A stretch of DNA of 64,000 bases from an uncultured Duncaniella sp. (GCA_910589485.1 CAJUSW010000005.1:62001-126000); one strand, 5' to 3'; positions 1 to 9,774 are shown, numbered from the stretch's first letter. Made by a program: numbers and translations. The notes: generated by a model not told the origin, from the sequence alone.

Positions 1-1064
1 TCCTTCTTTATTATTCTGCGCTGGTTATCTATGATGCTCTCGAGCAGCTTCACGTCGGCATCCTCGCTCATGGCCTCGTCACCGTCACCGCGCATGCCTA
101 TCGTGATCACATCCTCGGTGCCCTTGGCTCGCGCTATACCCTCGGCAAAGAATTTGTCCAGAACTTTCTTGTTGGTGGCATAGTTCCATGCCCCGTACTC
201 CTTGCGCTTGCGGGCCCACTCCTGATGGTTGCGCCCCATCGGTTCATGGTGCGAGGTGCCCATCACCACTCCCATCTTGTCGGCGGTAGCACCGTTCTCG
301 GGATCATCGGCGTAGAACGCCCAGCCCCACATTGCGGGCCACAGGAAGTTGCCGCGCAGACGCAGTATCAGTTCAAATACCCTTTCATAGAACCTGTGGT
401 CGCCATATCCTGTCCCGTATGTATTCTTCACCCATCCGGTGAGGCAGGGAGCCTCATCGTTGAGAAATATTCCACGGTATCTAACTGCCGGCTCTCCCGC
501 GGTATATTCCCCGCGCTTTATCGAGAGATCCTCGCGATGTTCCACGGGCACATCGGCCCAGTCATACCATGGCGACACGCCTATCTGCTCCGACAGTTCA
601 TATATACCATATACTGTACCGCGGCGGTCACTGCCGGCTATCACAAGAGCCTCGTCAACCCCCTCGGCGGGATTCTTCACAAATGTCATCAGGTATTTCT
701 CCCTCTTCCCTTTCAGCTTGCCTGCATCGATCTTCCCCTCTTTCACCAGGCGGTCGATCATGGGTGTCCCCAGGGTGCCGGCTATCACCACGCGCTTACC
801 CGCAGGTGCCTGTATCAGCATTGCATCCTCGCCTGTCACACGTCCGAAATCGGCACACAGGTTTCTGGCAGCGATATTCACGGCTGAGTCATCGCCATTG
901 TCCACACACACTGCGATGGGCTTGGCACCCTGCACGAGTGTGAATCCGTCGGACAGAATCTTCCCGCTTGTTATCCCGGGATGATCCAGCGCATAACCGG
1001 TGGCCACGGCCGTTGCCGCCGTAAGTCCCAACAGGTATTTTCTTAATGTAAATTGTTTCTGCAT
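1..1064 (-). CDS. GH115 alpha-glucuronidase, N-terminal part (cut by window edge)
   Basis: The frame opens at ATG 1064 and runs off the left edge, giving about 354 residues. The start is a basic stretch followed by LLGLTAATAVATGYA, a signal peptide, so the enzyme is exported. The motifs VIAGSDRRGTVYGIYELS, PWYDWADVP, RGIFLNDEAP, NFLWPAMWGWAF and GTSHHEPMGR are those of glycoside hydrolase family 115, which removes (4-O-methyl-)glucuronic acid side chains from glucuronoxylan or related polymers (family knowledge). The C-terminal half is outside the window. It is divergent from the hybrid regulator at 1370, and a -7 element lies 67 nt upstream. Its regulation by that neighbour is inferred from position. 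Confidence 0.88.
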   Translation of the reverse strand, partial: MQKQFTLRKYLLGLTAATAVATGYALDHPGITSGKILSDGFTLVQGAKPIAVCVDNGDDSAVNIAARNLCADFGRVTGEDAMLIQAPAGKRVVIAGTLGTPMIDRLVKEGKIDAGKLKGKREKYLMTFVKNPAEGVDEALVIAGSDRRGTVYGIYELSEQIGVSPWYDWADVPVEHREDLSIKRGEYTAGEPAVRYRGIFLNDEAPCLTGWVKNTYGTGYGDHRFYERVFELILRLRGNFLWPAMWGWAFYADDPENGATADKMGVVMGTSHHEPMGRNHQEWARKRKEYGAWNYATNKKVLDKFFAEGIARAKGTEDVITIGMRGDGDEAMSEDADVKLLESIIDNQRRIIKK

Positions 1065-1130
1065 TATAGATTGGTTTACGTTTCTCTTGTGATACTTTTC
1101 CTGTGATATATGTGATATATAGTTGTAATG

Positions 1131-1138
1131 CAAAGTTA
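1131..1138 (-). promoter_or_regulatory. -7 promoter element of the GH115 gene
   Basis: On the minus strand the sequence reads TAACTTTG, a match to the Bacteroidetes -7 consensus TAnnTTTG, 67 nt upstream of the ATG at 1064. Confidence 0.6.
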
Positions 1139-1266
1139 AACAATTTATCCGCTTTTCATCATATCACTGAGTTGCAACAACTTGACATATACGGCTCGCC
1201 ACATTGCAATATGTCTCAAATACATTGTTTTTCGTCTCATCCCGCCTTTTTCATGAGATTTATTCG

Positions 1267-1295
1267 TTGAATCTACCGCAAAAACCTTACCTTTG
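1267..1295 (+). promoter_or_regulatory. Promoter of hybrid regulator gene
   Basis: A -33-like TTG (1267-1269) lies 18 nt before TACCTTTG (1288-1295), a match to TAnnTTTG. The start codon follows at 1370. Confidence 0.6.
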
Positions 1296-1369
1296 AAGTA
1301 GATTTCAGGCACACCTTAACGCTCATATTACAAATTAAGAATTAAATTTCAGAAAACACTATATAATCC

Positions 1370-4300
1370 ATGAAGTATTTCCGTCATATTCTGACAGCCG
1401 TTATACTTACTTTCTTCTACTCCTATGCCACCTCCGCCCCTCATGCTGATTACGGACTGAGGAGCCTGAGGCATTTCAATGATCCCGAGCTCGGATCAGT
1501 AAGATGCAATGATTTCCATCTCGACCCCAACGGATACCTGTGGATGGCCACCGAGGCCGGTCTGTTACGGTTCGATGGCGTGAATTTTGTCACATATACC
1601 CACGACGACAACAACCCCGGTTCCATAAGCTCCAACCGAATAAACAAGGTCCTCTCCGACCCTAAAGGCAACCTGTGGGTGGCTACATCCGACGGCCTCA
1701 ATCTCTTCGACCCTCTCACCGAGACCTTCACCCTCATCCCTCTTCCCGCGGTCGACCTCAACGGATACATCATCGACATGAAACTGATGCACGACGGCAC
1801 CTTGGGATTCGTGACCTCGGGCGTAGGATTCTTCTACATCGAGGAGACAGCCAACGGTTACGACGCCGTGCGGTCAGGCATCGACCCTGTGTTCTCCGAG
1901 ATCAACTCATTCATCCCCACTTACGACGGGGGCATGATCGCAGGAACCCACACCGGCAACCTCGCGCGCATCAAGGCCAACGGCAACGTGTCGCTCCACG
2001 AGGCTTCCAACACCTACTTTGTAAATCTGGTGCTCGAACGTGACGGCAACGTCATTGCCTACACTACCAAAGAAGTGTTTCGCGTCCACCCGGCCACCAT
2101 GGAGATCTCCCCCATCGACATTTCCGACCTCGGAGGAGCCAACGTCAACAGCTTGAGCCTCAGCGACGACGGAAAGATCTATATAGCCACCAACGGTCGT
2201 GGCATATGGGCCCTCGAGCCGGGCGAAAACAAGCCCGCCCCTATCAGCGACCTCTTCTCCCCCATTTTCGATGCCGACAACAGCAAGATCCACTCCATAT
2301 ACATCGCCCACGACGGCAACCTGTGGTTCGGCAACATGTTCGGTACCTTCATGGTGCCCCGCACCCCCGTACCGTTCACCTACCACCCCATCCTGCCTGT
2401 CACTCAGGGATATGAAGGTGGCATAACAGCCATGACCACCACTCCCCACGGACTATGGGTAGCCACCGAGCACAAGGGGGTCACCCAACTCTCCCACTCG
2501 GGCGAGATCATCAGACGCGTCCCTCTCACCCCCGGTCGCGACATCTGGGCTCTGCATCACCACTCCGATGGCAATATCTATGCCGTCACAGGCAGTGACG
2601 CTCTATGGCGCATCGACCCCGAGTCGGGCACCCCTACCCGTCTGCTCGACATCGACCGCTCATCCATACGCTATTATCTCTCGGGCGGAGGCAAGACCTC
2701 AAGCCTCTTCGTCGGAATCCGTGGCGACGGCATCATCCGATACGAGCCCGAGTCGGGCAAGCACAAATTCATGTCCACCCGTGACCAGGGCGAGGAGCGG
2801 TTGCACAACAACTGGATCGCGTCCATGTACACCGACTCCCGTTCGCGCTTGTGGGTCGGCCTGTTCAGTGGCCTCGCTTGCTACGATATTCTGGCCGACA
2901 CCTTCCTCATCATCGACCAGGCTCCCTTCATGAAAGGTTCCTGCAACGCCATCTCCGAGATGAAGGACGGACGCATCCTCCTGGGCACGAGCCACGGACT
3001 GCACATCTACAACCCCGACACCGACACCCTCGAAAGGACATTCACCGCCTCCGACGGCCTCACTGAAACCGACATACTTTCCCTCCAGACCGACGATCAG
3101 GGCATCGTATGGGCCGGCACCATGCGCGGTCTCAACCGCGTGGATCCCGTCACAGGTGCAATCACCACATTCCAAGGCGGATATGGCCTGTCCGAGACAT
3201 CATTTCACTGCTCCTCATTCTGCCGTGAGCTGGGTCGCATGTACTTCACAGGCAACCTCGGCTACACCGACTTCGACCCCTCGGCCATACAGCCGGTCAC
3301 CTTCAACGACCCCATCAACATCAGCGGTATCTACCTCAACGGTCAGCGCCTCACCCTCGCGTCCATGACAGGGAGCCGCCACTCGCTTGAGCTCGATGAT
3401 TCCGGGAAGAGACACTCGCGGGTCAACATCTCCTACGATGATAACAACCTACTGATCAAGCTCTCCACCATGGACTTCCGCGACGCTTCCAACGTCACCT
3501 ACGAGTGGATGGTGAAGGGCCTCGACAACACATGGGTGCTCTCGCGTCCCGGCCAAAGCTCCATCGTGATCCCCAAACTGTCACCAGGCTCCCACACGCT
3601 CCTCATCCGTGCGTCAGACAGCGGTGTCACCTCGGGAGTCACCGAGCTCACCATCTTCGTCACCCCGCCGTGGTACCTCTCCACCATCGCCAAGATCATC
3701 TACTTCCTCATTTTCATGGGGATACTGGCCCTCATCTACATGCTCATCAAGAAAAAGAACGCCGAGGACATCAACGAAGCCAAGGTGAAATTCTTCATGG
3801 ACATATCGCATGAGATACGCACCCCGGTCACCTGCATCATCAGCCCGCTCGAATCGCTCCTGCGCAAGGACCTCGACAACGACACCAAGACCACCCTGCG
3901 TGGCATGCACCGCAACGCCGGACGCATCCTCAGCCTCACCAACCAGCTGCTCGAGATCCGCAAGATCGACAAGGGCAAGAAACGCCTCAAGATGCGCCCC
4001 ACCGACCTCAACGGCTTCGCCCTCGAGCTTATCGAGCTGTTCCGCCCCATGGCCGAGAGTAAGGGCATAAGCATCAGTCTGGCCTCAGTGCCCGACGACA
4101 TGCCTCTTGTGTGGATTGACCGCACCAATTTTGACAAAGTTTTGGTCAACCTCATCACCAACGCCATAAAATTCACCCCCGAGGATGGCGATATTGTTGT
4201 GGCTATAGGCACTGTCACCGACCCCGCCCTCGGTCAGTGTGCCCGCATCACGGTCACTGACAACGGTATAGGCATCGACCCCAAGAATATCAACCGCATA

Positions 4301-5404
4301 TTCGAGCGCTTCTATCAGGGCCAGGGAGCATCATCGGGATTCGGCGTGGGCCTCAACCTATCGCTCCAGCTTGTGAAGCTCCATCACGGCAATCTCACCG
4401 CCTCCAACCGCACCGACGGCGTTAAGGGCAGTGTGTTCACCGTGCTCCTCCCTCTCGGTAGCGAGCACCTCTCCCCCGAGGAGATCGCCGACGATTCCAC
4501 CGAGATCTCCCTCATCTCGTCCGACAGCTCACGCCGTCCGGCCGACACCTCGGTGGCCTCGTTCAAGGAGACGGCCTCCACCCCCGTCCAGCCCAAAAAG
4601 AGGAAGAATGCCCGCCAGATACTCATCGTCGACGACGATACCGAGCTGCGCGAATACCTGAGCAACCATTTCTCCCACACCGACAAGGTGTTGCAGGCTT
4701 CCGACGGCATCGAGGCGCTCGAACTGATACGCCAAAACAAGGTCGACCTCATAATCTCCGACGTCGTGATGCCCCGCTACGACGGCCTGAGGCTCCTGCG
4801 CACGCTCAAATCCAACGTTGACACCACCCACATCCCCGTGATCCTCCTCAGCTCGCGCAATGACATCGCCGACCGCATGACCGGATGGGACCATGGGGCC
4901 GACGGATATATCGGCAAGCCATTTGACATCGCCGAGCTTGATGCCATGGCCGACAATCTCATAGATAACCGCCTGAGAATCCGCGGAAAATTCTCCGGCG
5001 CGCAGGACACCGACGAGAAGATTACCACCCCCGCCATCAAGGGCAACGACGAGATGCTCATGGAAAAGATCATGAAAGCCATCGACAGCCGCATCGACGA
5101 TCCTCAGCTCAACGTCGAGGAGCTGGGTGCCGAGGTGGGTATCTCACGCGCCCATCTCCACCGCAAGATGAAGGAACTGATAGGCATAACCCCTGCCGAC
5201 TTCATCCGCAACATACGTCTCCGCCGTGCGTGCGAGATGCTCAAGAAACCCGACGTGGACATCTCTCAGGTGGCCGTGAAGCTCGGATTCACCTCCCAGC
5301 CCCACTTCTCCTCGGCCTTCAAGCGATTCACCGGCGTATCCCCCTCCGAATACCGCTCGCGCAACATGGGTAAGCCCGACGAGACATCCGGCCCCGAGGC
5401 ATAA
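1370..5404 (+). CDS. Hybrid two-component system regulator with beta-propeller sensor
   Basis: This 1344-residue protein joins sensor, kinase, receiver and DNA-binding parts. An N-terminal signal or membrane segment (about 1-22) is followed by repeated two-component propeller blades (for example NGYLWMATEAGLLRFDG, GNLWVATSDGLNLFDP) to about residue 690. Then come a Y_Y_Y domain and one membrane helix (about 766-790, WYLSTIAKIIYFLIFMG). The histidine kinase core has phosphoacceptor His814 in DISHEIRTP and an ATPase domain with DNGIGIDP. The receiver has phosphoacceptor Asp1131 in IISDVVMP, and a C-terminal AraC-type helix-turn-helix ends near 1335. Such proteins sense periplasmic oligosaccharides and activate a nearby glycan locus. 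The divergent GH115 gene is the closest candidate target; the SusCD pairs 5-10 kb downstream are possible others. The ligand is unknown. Confidence 0.95.
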   Translation: MKYFRHILTAVILTFFYSYATSAPHADYGLRSLRHFNDPELGSVRCNDFHLDPNGYLWMATEAGLLRFDGVNFVTYTHDDNNPGSISSNRINKVLSDPKGNLWVATSDGLNLFDPLTETFTLIPLPAVDLNGYIIDMKLMHDGTLGFVTSGVGFFYIEETANGYDAVRSGIDPVFSEINSFIPTYDGGMIAGTHTGNLARIKANGNVSLHEASNTYFVNLVLERDGNVIAYTTKEVFRVHPATMEISPIDISDLGGANVNSLSLSDDGKIYIATNGRGIWALEPGENKPAPISDLFSPIFDADNSKIHSIYIAHDGNLWFGNMFGTFMVPRTPVPFTYHPILPVTQGYEGGITAMTTTPHGLWVATEHKGVTQLSHSGEIIRRVPLTPGRDIWALHHHSDGNIYAVTGSDALWRIDPESGTPTRLLDIDRSSIRYYLSGGGKTSSLFVGIRGDGIIRYEPESGKHKFMSTRDQGEERLHNNWIASMYTDSRSRLWVGLFSGLACYDILADTFLIIDQAPFMKGSCNAISEMKDGRILLGTSHGLHIYNPDTDTLERTFTASDGLTETDILSLQTDDQGIVWAGTMRGLNRVDPVTGAITTFQGGYGLSETSFHCSSFCRELGRMYFTGNLGYTDFDPSAIQPVTFNDPINISGIYLNGQRLTLASMTGSRHSLELDDSGKRHSRVNISYDDNNLLIKLSTMDFRDASNVTYEWMVKGLDNTWVLSRPGQSSIVIPKLSPGSHTLLIRASDSGVTSGVTELTIFVTPPWYLSTIAKIIYFLIFMGILALIYMLIKKKNAEDINEAKVKFFMDISHEIRTPVTCIISPLESLLRKDLDNDTKTTLRGMHRNAGRILSLTNQLLEIRKIDKGKKRLKMRPTDLNGFALELIELFRPMAESKGISISLASVPDDMPLVWIDRTNFDKVLVNLITNAIKFTPEDGDIVVAIGTVTDPALGQCARITVTDNGIGIDPKNINRIFERFYQGQGASSGFGVGLNLSLQLVKLHHGNLTASNRTDGVKGSVFTVLLPLGSEHLSPEEIADDSTEISLISSDSSRRPADTSVASFKETASTPVQPKKRKNARQILIVDDDTELREYLSNHFSHTDKVLQASDGIEALELIRQNKVDLIISDVVMPRYDGLRLLRTLKSNVDTTHIPVILLSSRNDIADRMTGWDHGADGYIGKPFDIAELDAMADNLIDNRLRIRGKFSGAQDTDEKITTPAIKGNDEMLMEKIMKAIDSRIDDPQLNVEELGAEVGISRAHLHRKMKELIGITPADFIRNIRLRRACEMLKKPDVDISQVAVKLGFTSQPHFSSAFKRFTGVSPSEYRSRNMGKPDETSGPEA

Positions 5405-5450
5405 TCCTCAGGGGCACCCCGCTCCACCGGAGAGGCAATATCTCAAAGAA

Positions 5451-5490
5451 CTCCCCCGCCATTCGTGATCATCATTGAATGGCGGGGGAG
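5451..5490 (+). terminator. Terminator hairpin after hybrid regulator
   Basis: A perfect 14-bp inverted repeat (CTCCCCCGCCATTC paired with GAATGGCGGGGGAG) encloses a 12-nt loop and is followed by TTTCT. It lies 47 nt after the stop codon. Confidence 0.8.
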
Positions 5491-5859
5491 TTTCTAACTT
5501 GCGACTTATGGCCAACTATCCAAGTCATGTCCATAGCCTATTACACCTAAATTTTTACCAAAAACAATCTTAGAAATCCTTATATTATCTTATGTTACCA
5601 GTTCATTTTTTAGTTGGCTTGCGATCGGCTCCCTGCCAATCACAACACAAAGATATTCCATAGTTTTCTACTATGCAATAGCGGATTACATCTCATAACG
5701 CATCTGCGACAATATAGCAACCCGCCACGGCATCCCACCCCTCGGATGATACAAAATCACATGCCGATGAGACATTTCCGTATCTCCCATATCACCCGAA
5801 ACCGTAATTTTGGTAAAGATTTCTGTAAAAAGTTTTACCCCGTTACCATCATTTTTCCT

Positions 5860-5867
5860 TATTTTTG
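5860..5867 (+). promoter_or_regulatory. -7 promoter element of the redox pair
   Basis: TATTTTTG matches TAnnTTTG and lies 59 nt before the start of the polyferredoxin gene. Confidence 0.55.
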
Positions 5868-5926
5868 CAACGTGGAATCATCATCACTGCTCTTGTGAAT
5901 CATCACCACGGAAATTGTAATATGCT

Positions 5927-7435
5927 ATGCTGAAAAAACTTCGACAGATCCTTGCGACGGTGAGCATAATCATGGTCACTCTCCTGTTTCTCGACTTCAC
6001 AGGGACAGCCCACGCATGGCTCGGATGGATGGCCAAGATCCAGTTTCTACCGGCCCTGCTGTCACTCAACGTCGCGGTGATAATCTCGCTCGTCCTGCTC
6101 ACTCTCCTGCTCGGGCGCGTGTACTGCTCGGTGATATGTCCGCTGGGCATCATGCAGGACGGTTTCGCCTGGATAGGAAAGAAAGTCCACAAAAACCGCT
6201 ACTCCTATTCGCCCGCCCTCACCGCCTTGCGTTACATTATGCTTGCCGTGCTCGCCGGAGGCATCATTGCCGGCATAGGGGCGGTGGTGGCTCTACTCGC
6301 CCCTTATAGCGCCTACGGACGCTTAGCCCAGAGCATCCTCGCTCCGGCTTGGGCTTGGTGCAACAATCAGCTCGCCTCGTGGGCCGAGCGCGCCGACAGC
6401 TACGCCTTCTATTCGGTCGACATCTGGCTCAAAGGGGGCGCCACCCTCGTCGTGGCCTCTGTCACGCTTGTGGTGCTTGCCGTCCTGGCCTGGCGCAACG
6501 GACGCACCTACTGCAACACTATATGCCCCGTGGGCACCATGCTCGGATTCCTCTCGCGCTACTCCATCTTCAAGCCCGTGATCGATACATCGCGGTGCAA
6601 CGGATGCGGACTGTGTGCCCGCAACTGCAAGTCGGCCTGTATCGACAGCAAGACCCACACCATCGACTATTCCCGTTGCGTGGCTTGCATGGACTGTATA
6701 GGCAAATGCCACAAGGGGGCCATCTCCTTCACCCGTCCCTCAGCTGTCAAGTCAGCCCATGAGGAGAACCGTGCCGGTGCGACCGATGCTGGCGGGAAAG
6801 CCACCGATGCCTCGCGGCGCAAATTCCTCTCCATCACAGCCACCGCCACAGTGGCGGCCGCCGTGAACGCCCAGGAGAAAGTGGTGGACGGTGGACTGGC
6901 AGTAATCGTTGACAAGAAAGCCCCCGACCGCCGCACCCGCATCGTGCCTCCGGGAGCATTGAGCATAGCCAATCTCACCTCCCATTGCACCGCATGCCAG
7001 CTGTGCGTGTCGGCCTGTCCCAACGGTGTGTTGCGCCCGTCGACCGATCTGGCCACATTCATGCAACCTTACTCCTCCTATGAGCGCGGATATTGCCGAC
7101 CGGAGTGTACCCGCTGTTCCGATGCCTGCCCCACGGGCGCCATACGCCCCATCACCGAGGCCGACAAGTCGTCGGTGAAGATAGGCCATGCCGTGTGGGT
7201 GAAGCAGAACTGCGTCCCTCTCACCGACGGAGTGGAGTGCGGCAACTGCGCCCGCCATTGCCCCACCGGAGCCATCTCGATGGTTCCTTCCGACCCTGCC
7301 GATGAAACCTCGGTGAAGATCCCCGTGGTCAATGACGAGCGGTGCATCGGGTGCGGAGCATGCGAGAATCTGTGTCCCGCCCGCCCCTATAGCGCCATAT
7401 ATGTCGAAGGGCATGAAGTACACCGTATAATCTGA
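5927..7435 (+). CDS. Membrane polyferredoxin, NapH/NapG-like fusion
   Basis: This 502-residue protein has an N-terminal membrane half with about four to five hydrophobic segments and two copies of the NapH-type motif (YCSVICPLGIMQ, YCNTICPVGTM). Two 4Fe-4S clusters follow (CNGCGLCARNCKSAC and CVACMDCIGKCHKGA). In the middle lies a second export-like segment, RRKFLSITATATVAAAV, as at the start of NapG-type Tat substrates. The C-terminal half carries four more cysteine clusters (CTACQLCVSACP, CTRCSDACP, CGNCARHCP, CIGCGACENLCP). It therefore looks like a NapH-like membrane ferredoxin fused to a NapG-like periplasmic one, carrying electrons between the quinone pool and a periplasmic partner. The aldo-keto reductase gene 13 nt downstream is the likely partner, presumably in one operon. 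Substrate and direction of electron flow are unknown. Confidence 0.85.
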   Translation: MLKKLRQILATVSIIMVTLLFLDFTGTAHAWLGWMAKIQFLPALLSLNVAVIISLVLLTLLLGRVYCSVICPLGIMQDGFAWIGKKVHKNRYSYSPALTALRYIMLAVLAGGIIAGIGAVVALLAPYSAYGRLAQSILAPAWAWCNNQLASWAERADSYAFYSVDIWLKGGATLVVASVTLVVLAVLAWRNGRTYCNTICPVGTMLGFLSRYSIFKPVIDTSRCNGCGLCARNCKSACIDSKTHTIDYSRCVACMDCIGKCHKGAISFTRPSAVKSAHEENRAGATDAGGKATDASRRKFLSITATATVAAAVNAQEKVVDGGLAVIVDKKAPDRRTRIVPPGALSIANLTSHCTACQLCVSACPNGVLRPSTDLATFMQPYSSYERGYCRPECTRCSDACPTGAIRPITEADKSSVKIGHAVWVKQNCVPLTDGVECGNCARHCPTGAISMVPSDPADETSVKIPVVNDERCIGCGACENLCPARPYSAIYVEGHEVHRII

Positions 7436-7448
7436 TCTCCCCCCTGCA

Positions 7449-8888
7449 ATGAAAACTCCCCATTACCTGAATAATATCAACACCTCTCCCCTCACCCGCC
7501 GAGGCTTCCTGAAGCGCCTTGGCCTCGGCGCCACAGCCACGGGGCTCGCCATGGCCGGATGTGACCGCGCGTCACGACCGGCCACGGAGACCTACAGCCC
7601 CGACGGCGAGATCCCCACCGACCGAATGACCACCCGCGTCAACCCCACTACCGGCGACAAAGTGTCGCTCCTGGGATACGGCTGTATGCGCTGGCCCACA
7701 AAGCCGGTGGAGGGCAACGGCGCCAAGGAGGGAGACGACGAGATCGACCAGGAGATGGTCAACCGTCTCATCGACACCGCCATCGCCCACGGTGTGAATT
7801 ACTTCGACACGTCGCCGGCCTATTGCAAGGGGCGGTCGGAACGCGCCACGGGCATAGCGCTGAGCCGGCATCCGCGCGACAGCTACTTCATCGCCACCAA
7901 GCTCTCCAACTTCTCCCCCTCCACATGGAGCCGCGAGGCTTCACTGGCCATGTACCGCAACTCGTTCAAGGAGTTGCAGACCGATTACATCGACTACATG
8001 TTGCTCCACGGCATAGGCATGGGCGACGACGGCATGGAAGCGTTCAAAGCCCGCTACATCGACAACGGCCTGCTCGATTTCCTCCTCGCCGAGCGCGAGG
8101 CCGGGCGCATACGCAACCTCGGCTTCTCCTACCACGGCGACATCAAGGTGTTTGACCACCTGCTGGCCGAGCACGACCGTTACAAATGGGATTTCGTGCA
8201 GATTCAGCTCAATTATGTGGACTGGCACCACGCCAAGGAGGTCAATCCCCGTAACACTGATGCCGAATACCTGTACACCCAGCTTGCCGACCGTGGCATT
8301 CCGGCCATAATCATGGAACCGCTTCTGGGAGGACGTCTCGCCAAAGTGCCCGACCATATCGTCACGCGCCTCAAGCAACAGGAGCCTGAGCGGAGCGTGG
8401 CCTCGTGGGCTTTCCGCTATGCCGGCACCCATCCGGGCGTGCTCACCGTGCTGAGCGGTATGACCTACATGGAGCACCTTGAGGACAATCTGCGATCGTT
8501 CTGTCCCCTGCAGCCGCTCACCGACAAGGAGATGCAGTTTCTCTACGACACCGCCGACCTGATGATGAACTATCCCACCATCCCGTGCAACGACTGCAAG
8601 TACTGTATGCCCTGCCCCTATGGTATCGACATTCCCGCCATCCTGTTACATTATAATAAATGTATCAATGAGGGAAACGTACCCGAGAACGGGCAGTCGG
8701 AGAATTATGCCCGGGCCAGGCGGGCTTTCCTTGTGGGTTATGACCGCAGTGTGCCACGTCTGCGCCAGGCCAACCATTGCATCGGCTGTAACCAATGCGC
8801 GCCCCACTGCCCTCAATCCATCGATATACCTGCCGAACTTCACCGCATCGACTCCTTTGTCGAGTCATTAAAGATTCACCGTGGGTGA
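7449..8888 (+). CDS. Exported aldo/keto reductase with C-terminal ferredoxin domain
   Basis: This 479-residue protein begins with a twin-arginine signal (TRRGFLKRLGLG) followed by a lipobox-like LAMAGC, so it is probably a Tat-exported lipoprotein. The central aldo-keto reductase barrel shows NYFDTSPAY (catalytic Asp and Tyr), ATKLS (Lys) and MLLHG (His), the complete tetrad. The C-terminus has two 4Fe-4S cysteine groups (CNDCKYCMPCPYGIDIP and CIGCNQCAPHCPQSIDIP). It starts 13 nt after the polyferredoxin gene, so a shared transcript and electron transfer between the two are likely. This class is common in Bacteroidales, but no substrate can be read from sequence. Confidence 0.87.
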   Translation: MKTPHYLNNINTSPLTRRGFLKRLGLGATATGLAMAGCDRASRPATETYSPDGEIPTDRMTTRVNPTTGDKVSLLGYGCMRWPTKPVEGNGAKEGDDEIDQEMVNRLIDTAIAHGVNYFDTSPAYCKGRSERATGIALSRHPRDSYFIATKLSNFSPSTWSREASLAMYRNSFKELQTDYIDYMLLHGIGMGDDGMEAFKARYIDNGLLDFLLAEREAGRIRNLGFSYHGDIKVFDHLLAEHDRYKWDFVQIQLNYVDWHHAKEVNPRNTDAEYLYTQLADRGIPAIIMEPLLGGRLAKVPDHIVTRLKQQEPERSVASWAFRYAGTHPGVLTVLSGMTYMEHLEDNLRSFCPLQPLTDKEMQFLYDTADLMMNYPTIPCNDCKYCMPCPYGIDIPAILLHYNKCINEGNVPENGQSENYARARRAFLVGYDRSVPRLRQANHCIGCNQCAPHCPQSIDIPAELHRIDSFVESLKIHRG

Positions 8889-8945
8889 TCCACCCTAGGA
8901 TAAAGTTATAGGGTTAACCCTGAATCTCGTCTTAAAAAGTAAAGT

Positions 8946-9728
8946 TTAAGAGATTACGAGGTCAAAAAAAGACTTTTCGATCGGAGGATTATTCATCTCG
9001 CATGGATAATCCTCCTTTCTCATAACCTTATAATTACCATTAACCTTATAACCTCTGCTTACGGCAGATATATAACCTCCGCTTACAGCTGATACAGCCT
9101 GGCGAATACGTATGCCGGCGCACTTGGTATCCTGTAAATGCCTGCGCCACATCTCTACGGAATGAGGCCCCTTTGGCTCATTTGGCAAAATCACCGGCTC
9201 CTTGACCGATCTCTGTGGCTCTCCGGCCAAAATCGGTTTCCCATTGACCTTAGTCAGTTGCCCTTTGGTTAATCTCTTTGGCCCTCTGGTCTTAATATTC
9301 CTGACCTTTGGCTCTCTGGTCTCAACCTTCTTAACCTCTGGCCCTCTGGTCTTAATCTCCATACCCTCCGGCACTCTATTCGGAACATATTCGGGGATGG
9401 AAGAATACATCCGTATCCTCGCAAGCGCCTTGGCACGGCGCGAGCGCTCGATAGCCACATCCACCTCCTGACACAGAAACTTAAACACATTCCTGTCGCC
9501 ATGTCGGTCGAGCAGGGCCATAGCCATCACCATGTCGCCCAGCAGATAAGCCTCAAGGACAAGCACCATCAGACGGGCCAGATCGATATTGCTCGCATAC
9601 ACATCATATATCCGGGCCACAAACTTATTGAACGCATTGCGCGACACCGGCAAATCCGGCTTATAACGCACCTCGGGGATCACCGATTCACAAGGCACGG
9701 CATTTTTATTCTCTACGACATTATTCAT
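8946..9728 (-). CDS. Unrecognised protein with 10-residue repeats
   Basis: I do not recognise this 260-residue protein. Residues 25-110 look helical (NKFVARIYDVYASNIDLARLM, then ALLDRHGDRNVFKFL and a basic ERSRRAKALARIR end). Residues 124-153 hold three imperfect 10-residue repeats of the form K/E-TRGP-x5, mirrored in the DNA by 30-bp repeats at about 9270-9360. A second short duplication near the C-terminus gives SAVSGGYISAVSRGY. There is no signal peptide or membrane segment, so it is probably cytosolic. It is convergent with the aldo-keto reductase gene and divergent from the first SusC gene, and has its own -7 element at 9745-9752. The repeats imply recent expansion by slippage. Confidence 0.7.
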   Translation of the reverse strand: MNNVVENKNAVPCESVIPEVRYKPDLPVSRNAFNKFVARIYDVYASNIDLARLMVLVLEAYLLGDMVMAMALLDRHGDRNVFKFLCQEVDVAIERSRRAKALARIRMYSSIPEYVPNRVPEGMEIKTRGPEVKKVETREPKVRNIKTRGPKRLTKGQLTKVNGKPILAGEPQRSVKEPVILPNEPKGPHSVEMWRRHLQDTKCAGIRIRQAVSAVSGGYISAVSRGYKVNGNYKVMRKEDYPCEMNNPPIEKSFFDLVIS

Positions 9729-9744
9729 AATCTGTTTTTTTCCA

Positions 9745-9752
9745 CAAAATTA
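9745..9752 (-). promoter_or_regulatory. -7 promoter element of the repeat-protein gene
   Basis: The minus strand reads TAATTTTG, matching TAnnTTTG, 17 nt upstream of the start codon at 9728. Confidence 0.5.
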
Positions 9753-9774
9753 TCACCCTCCCCCGCCCAAATGG

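Larger units (their letters stand above)
1065..1369. other. Divergent promoter region between GH115 gene and hybrid regulator
   Basis: A non-coding stretch of 305 nt. It holds one TAnnTTTG promoter for each direction (1131-1138 minus, 1288-1295 plus) and a tandem TGTGATATA repeat around 1103-1120, inside the GH115 leader. No RNA gene or further structure is seen. Confidence 0.6.
5405..5926. other. Intergenic region with terminator and promoter
   Basis: A stretch of 522 nt. It holds the terminator hairpin of the regulator gene at 5451-5490 and a -7 element at 5860-5867 for the next gene. The AT-rich part between them (about 5500-5850) shows no supported gene or RNA. Confidence 0.6.

Noticed and set aside
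8910..8921. AGGGTTAACCCT palindrome after the aldo-keto reductase gene
   Set aside because: It is short with no loop and no T run, so it was not called a terminator.
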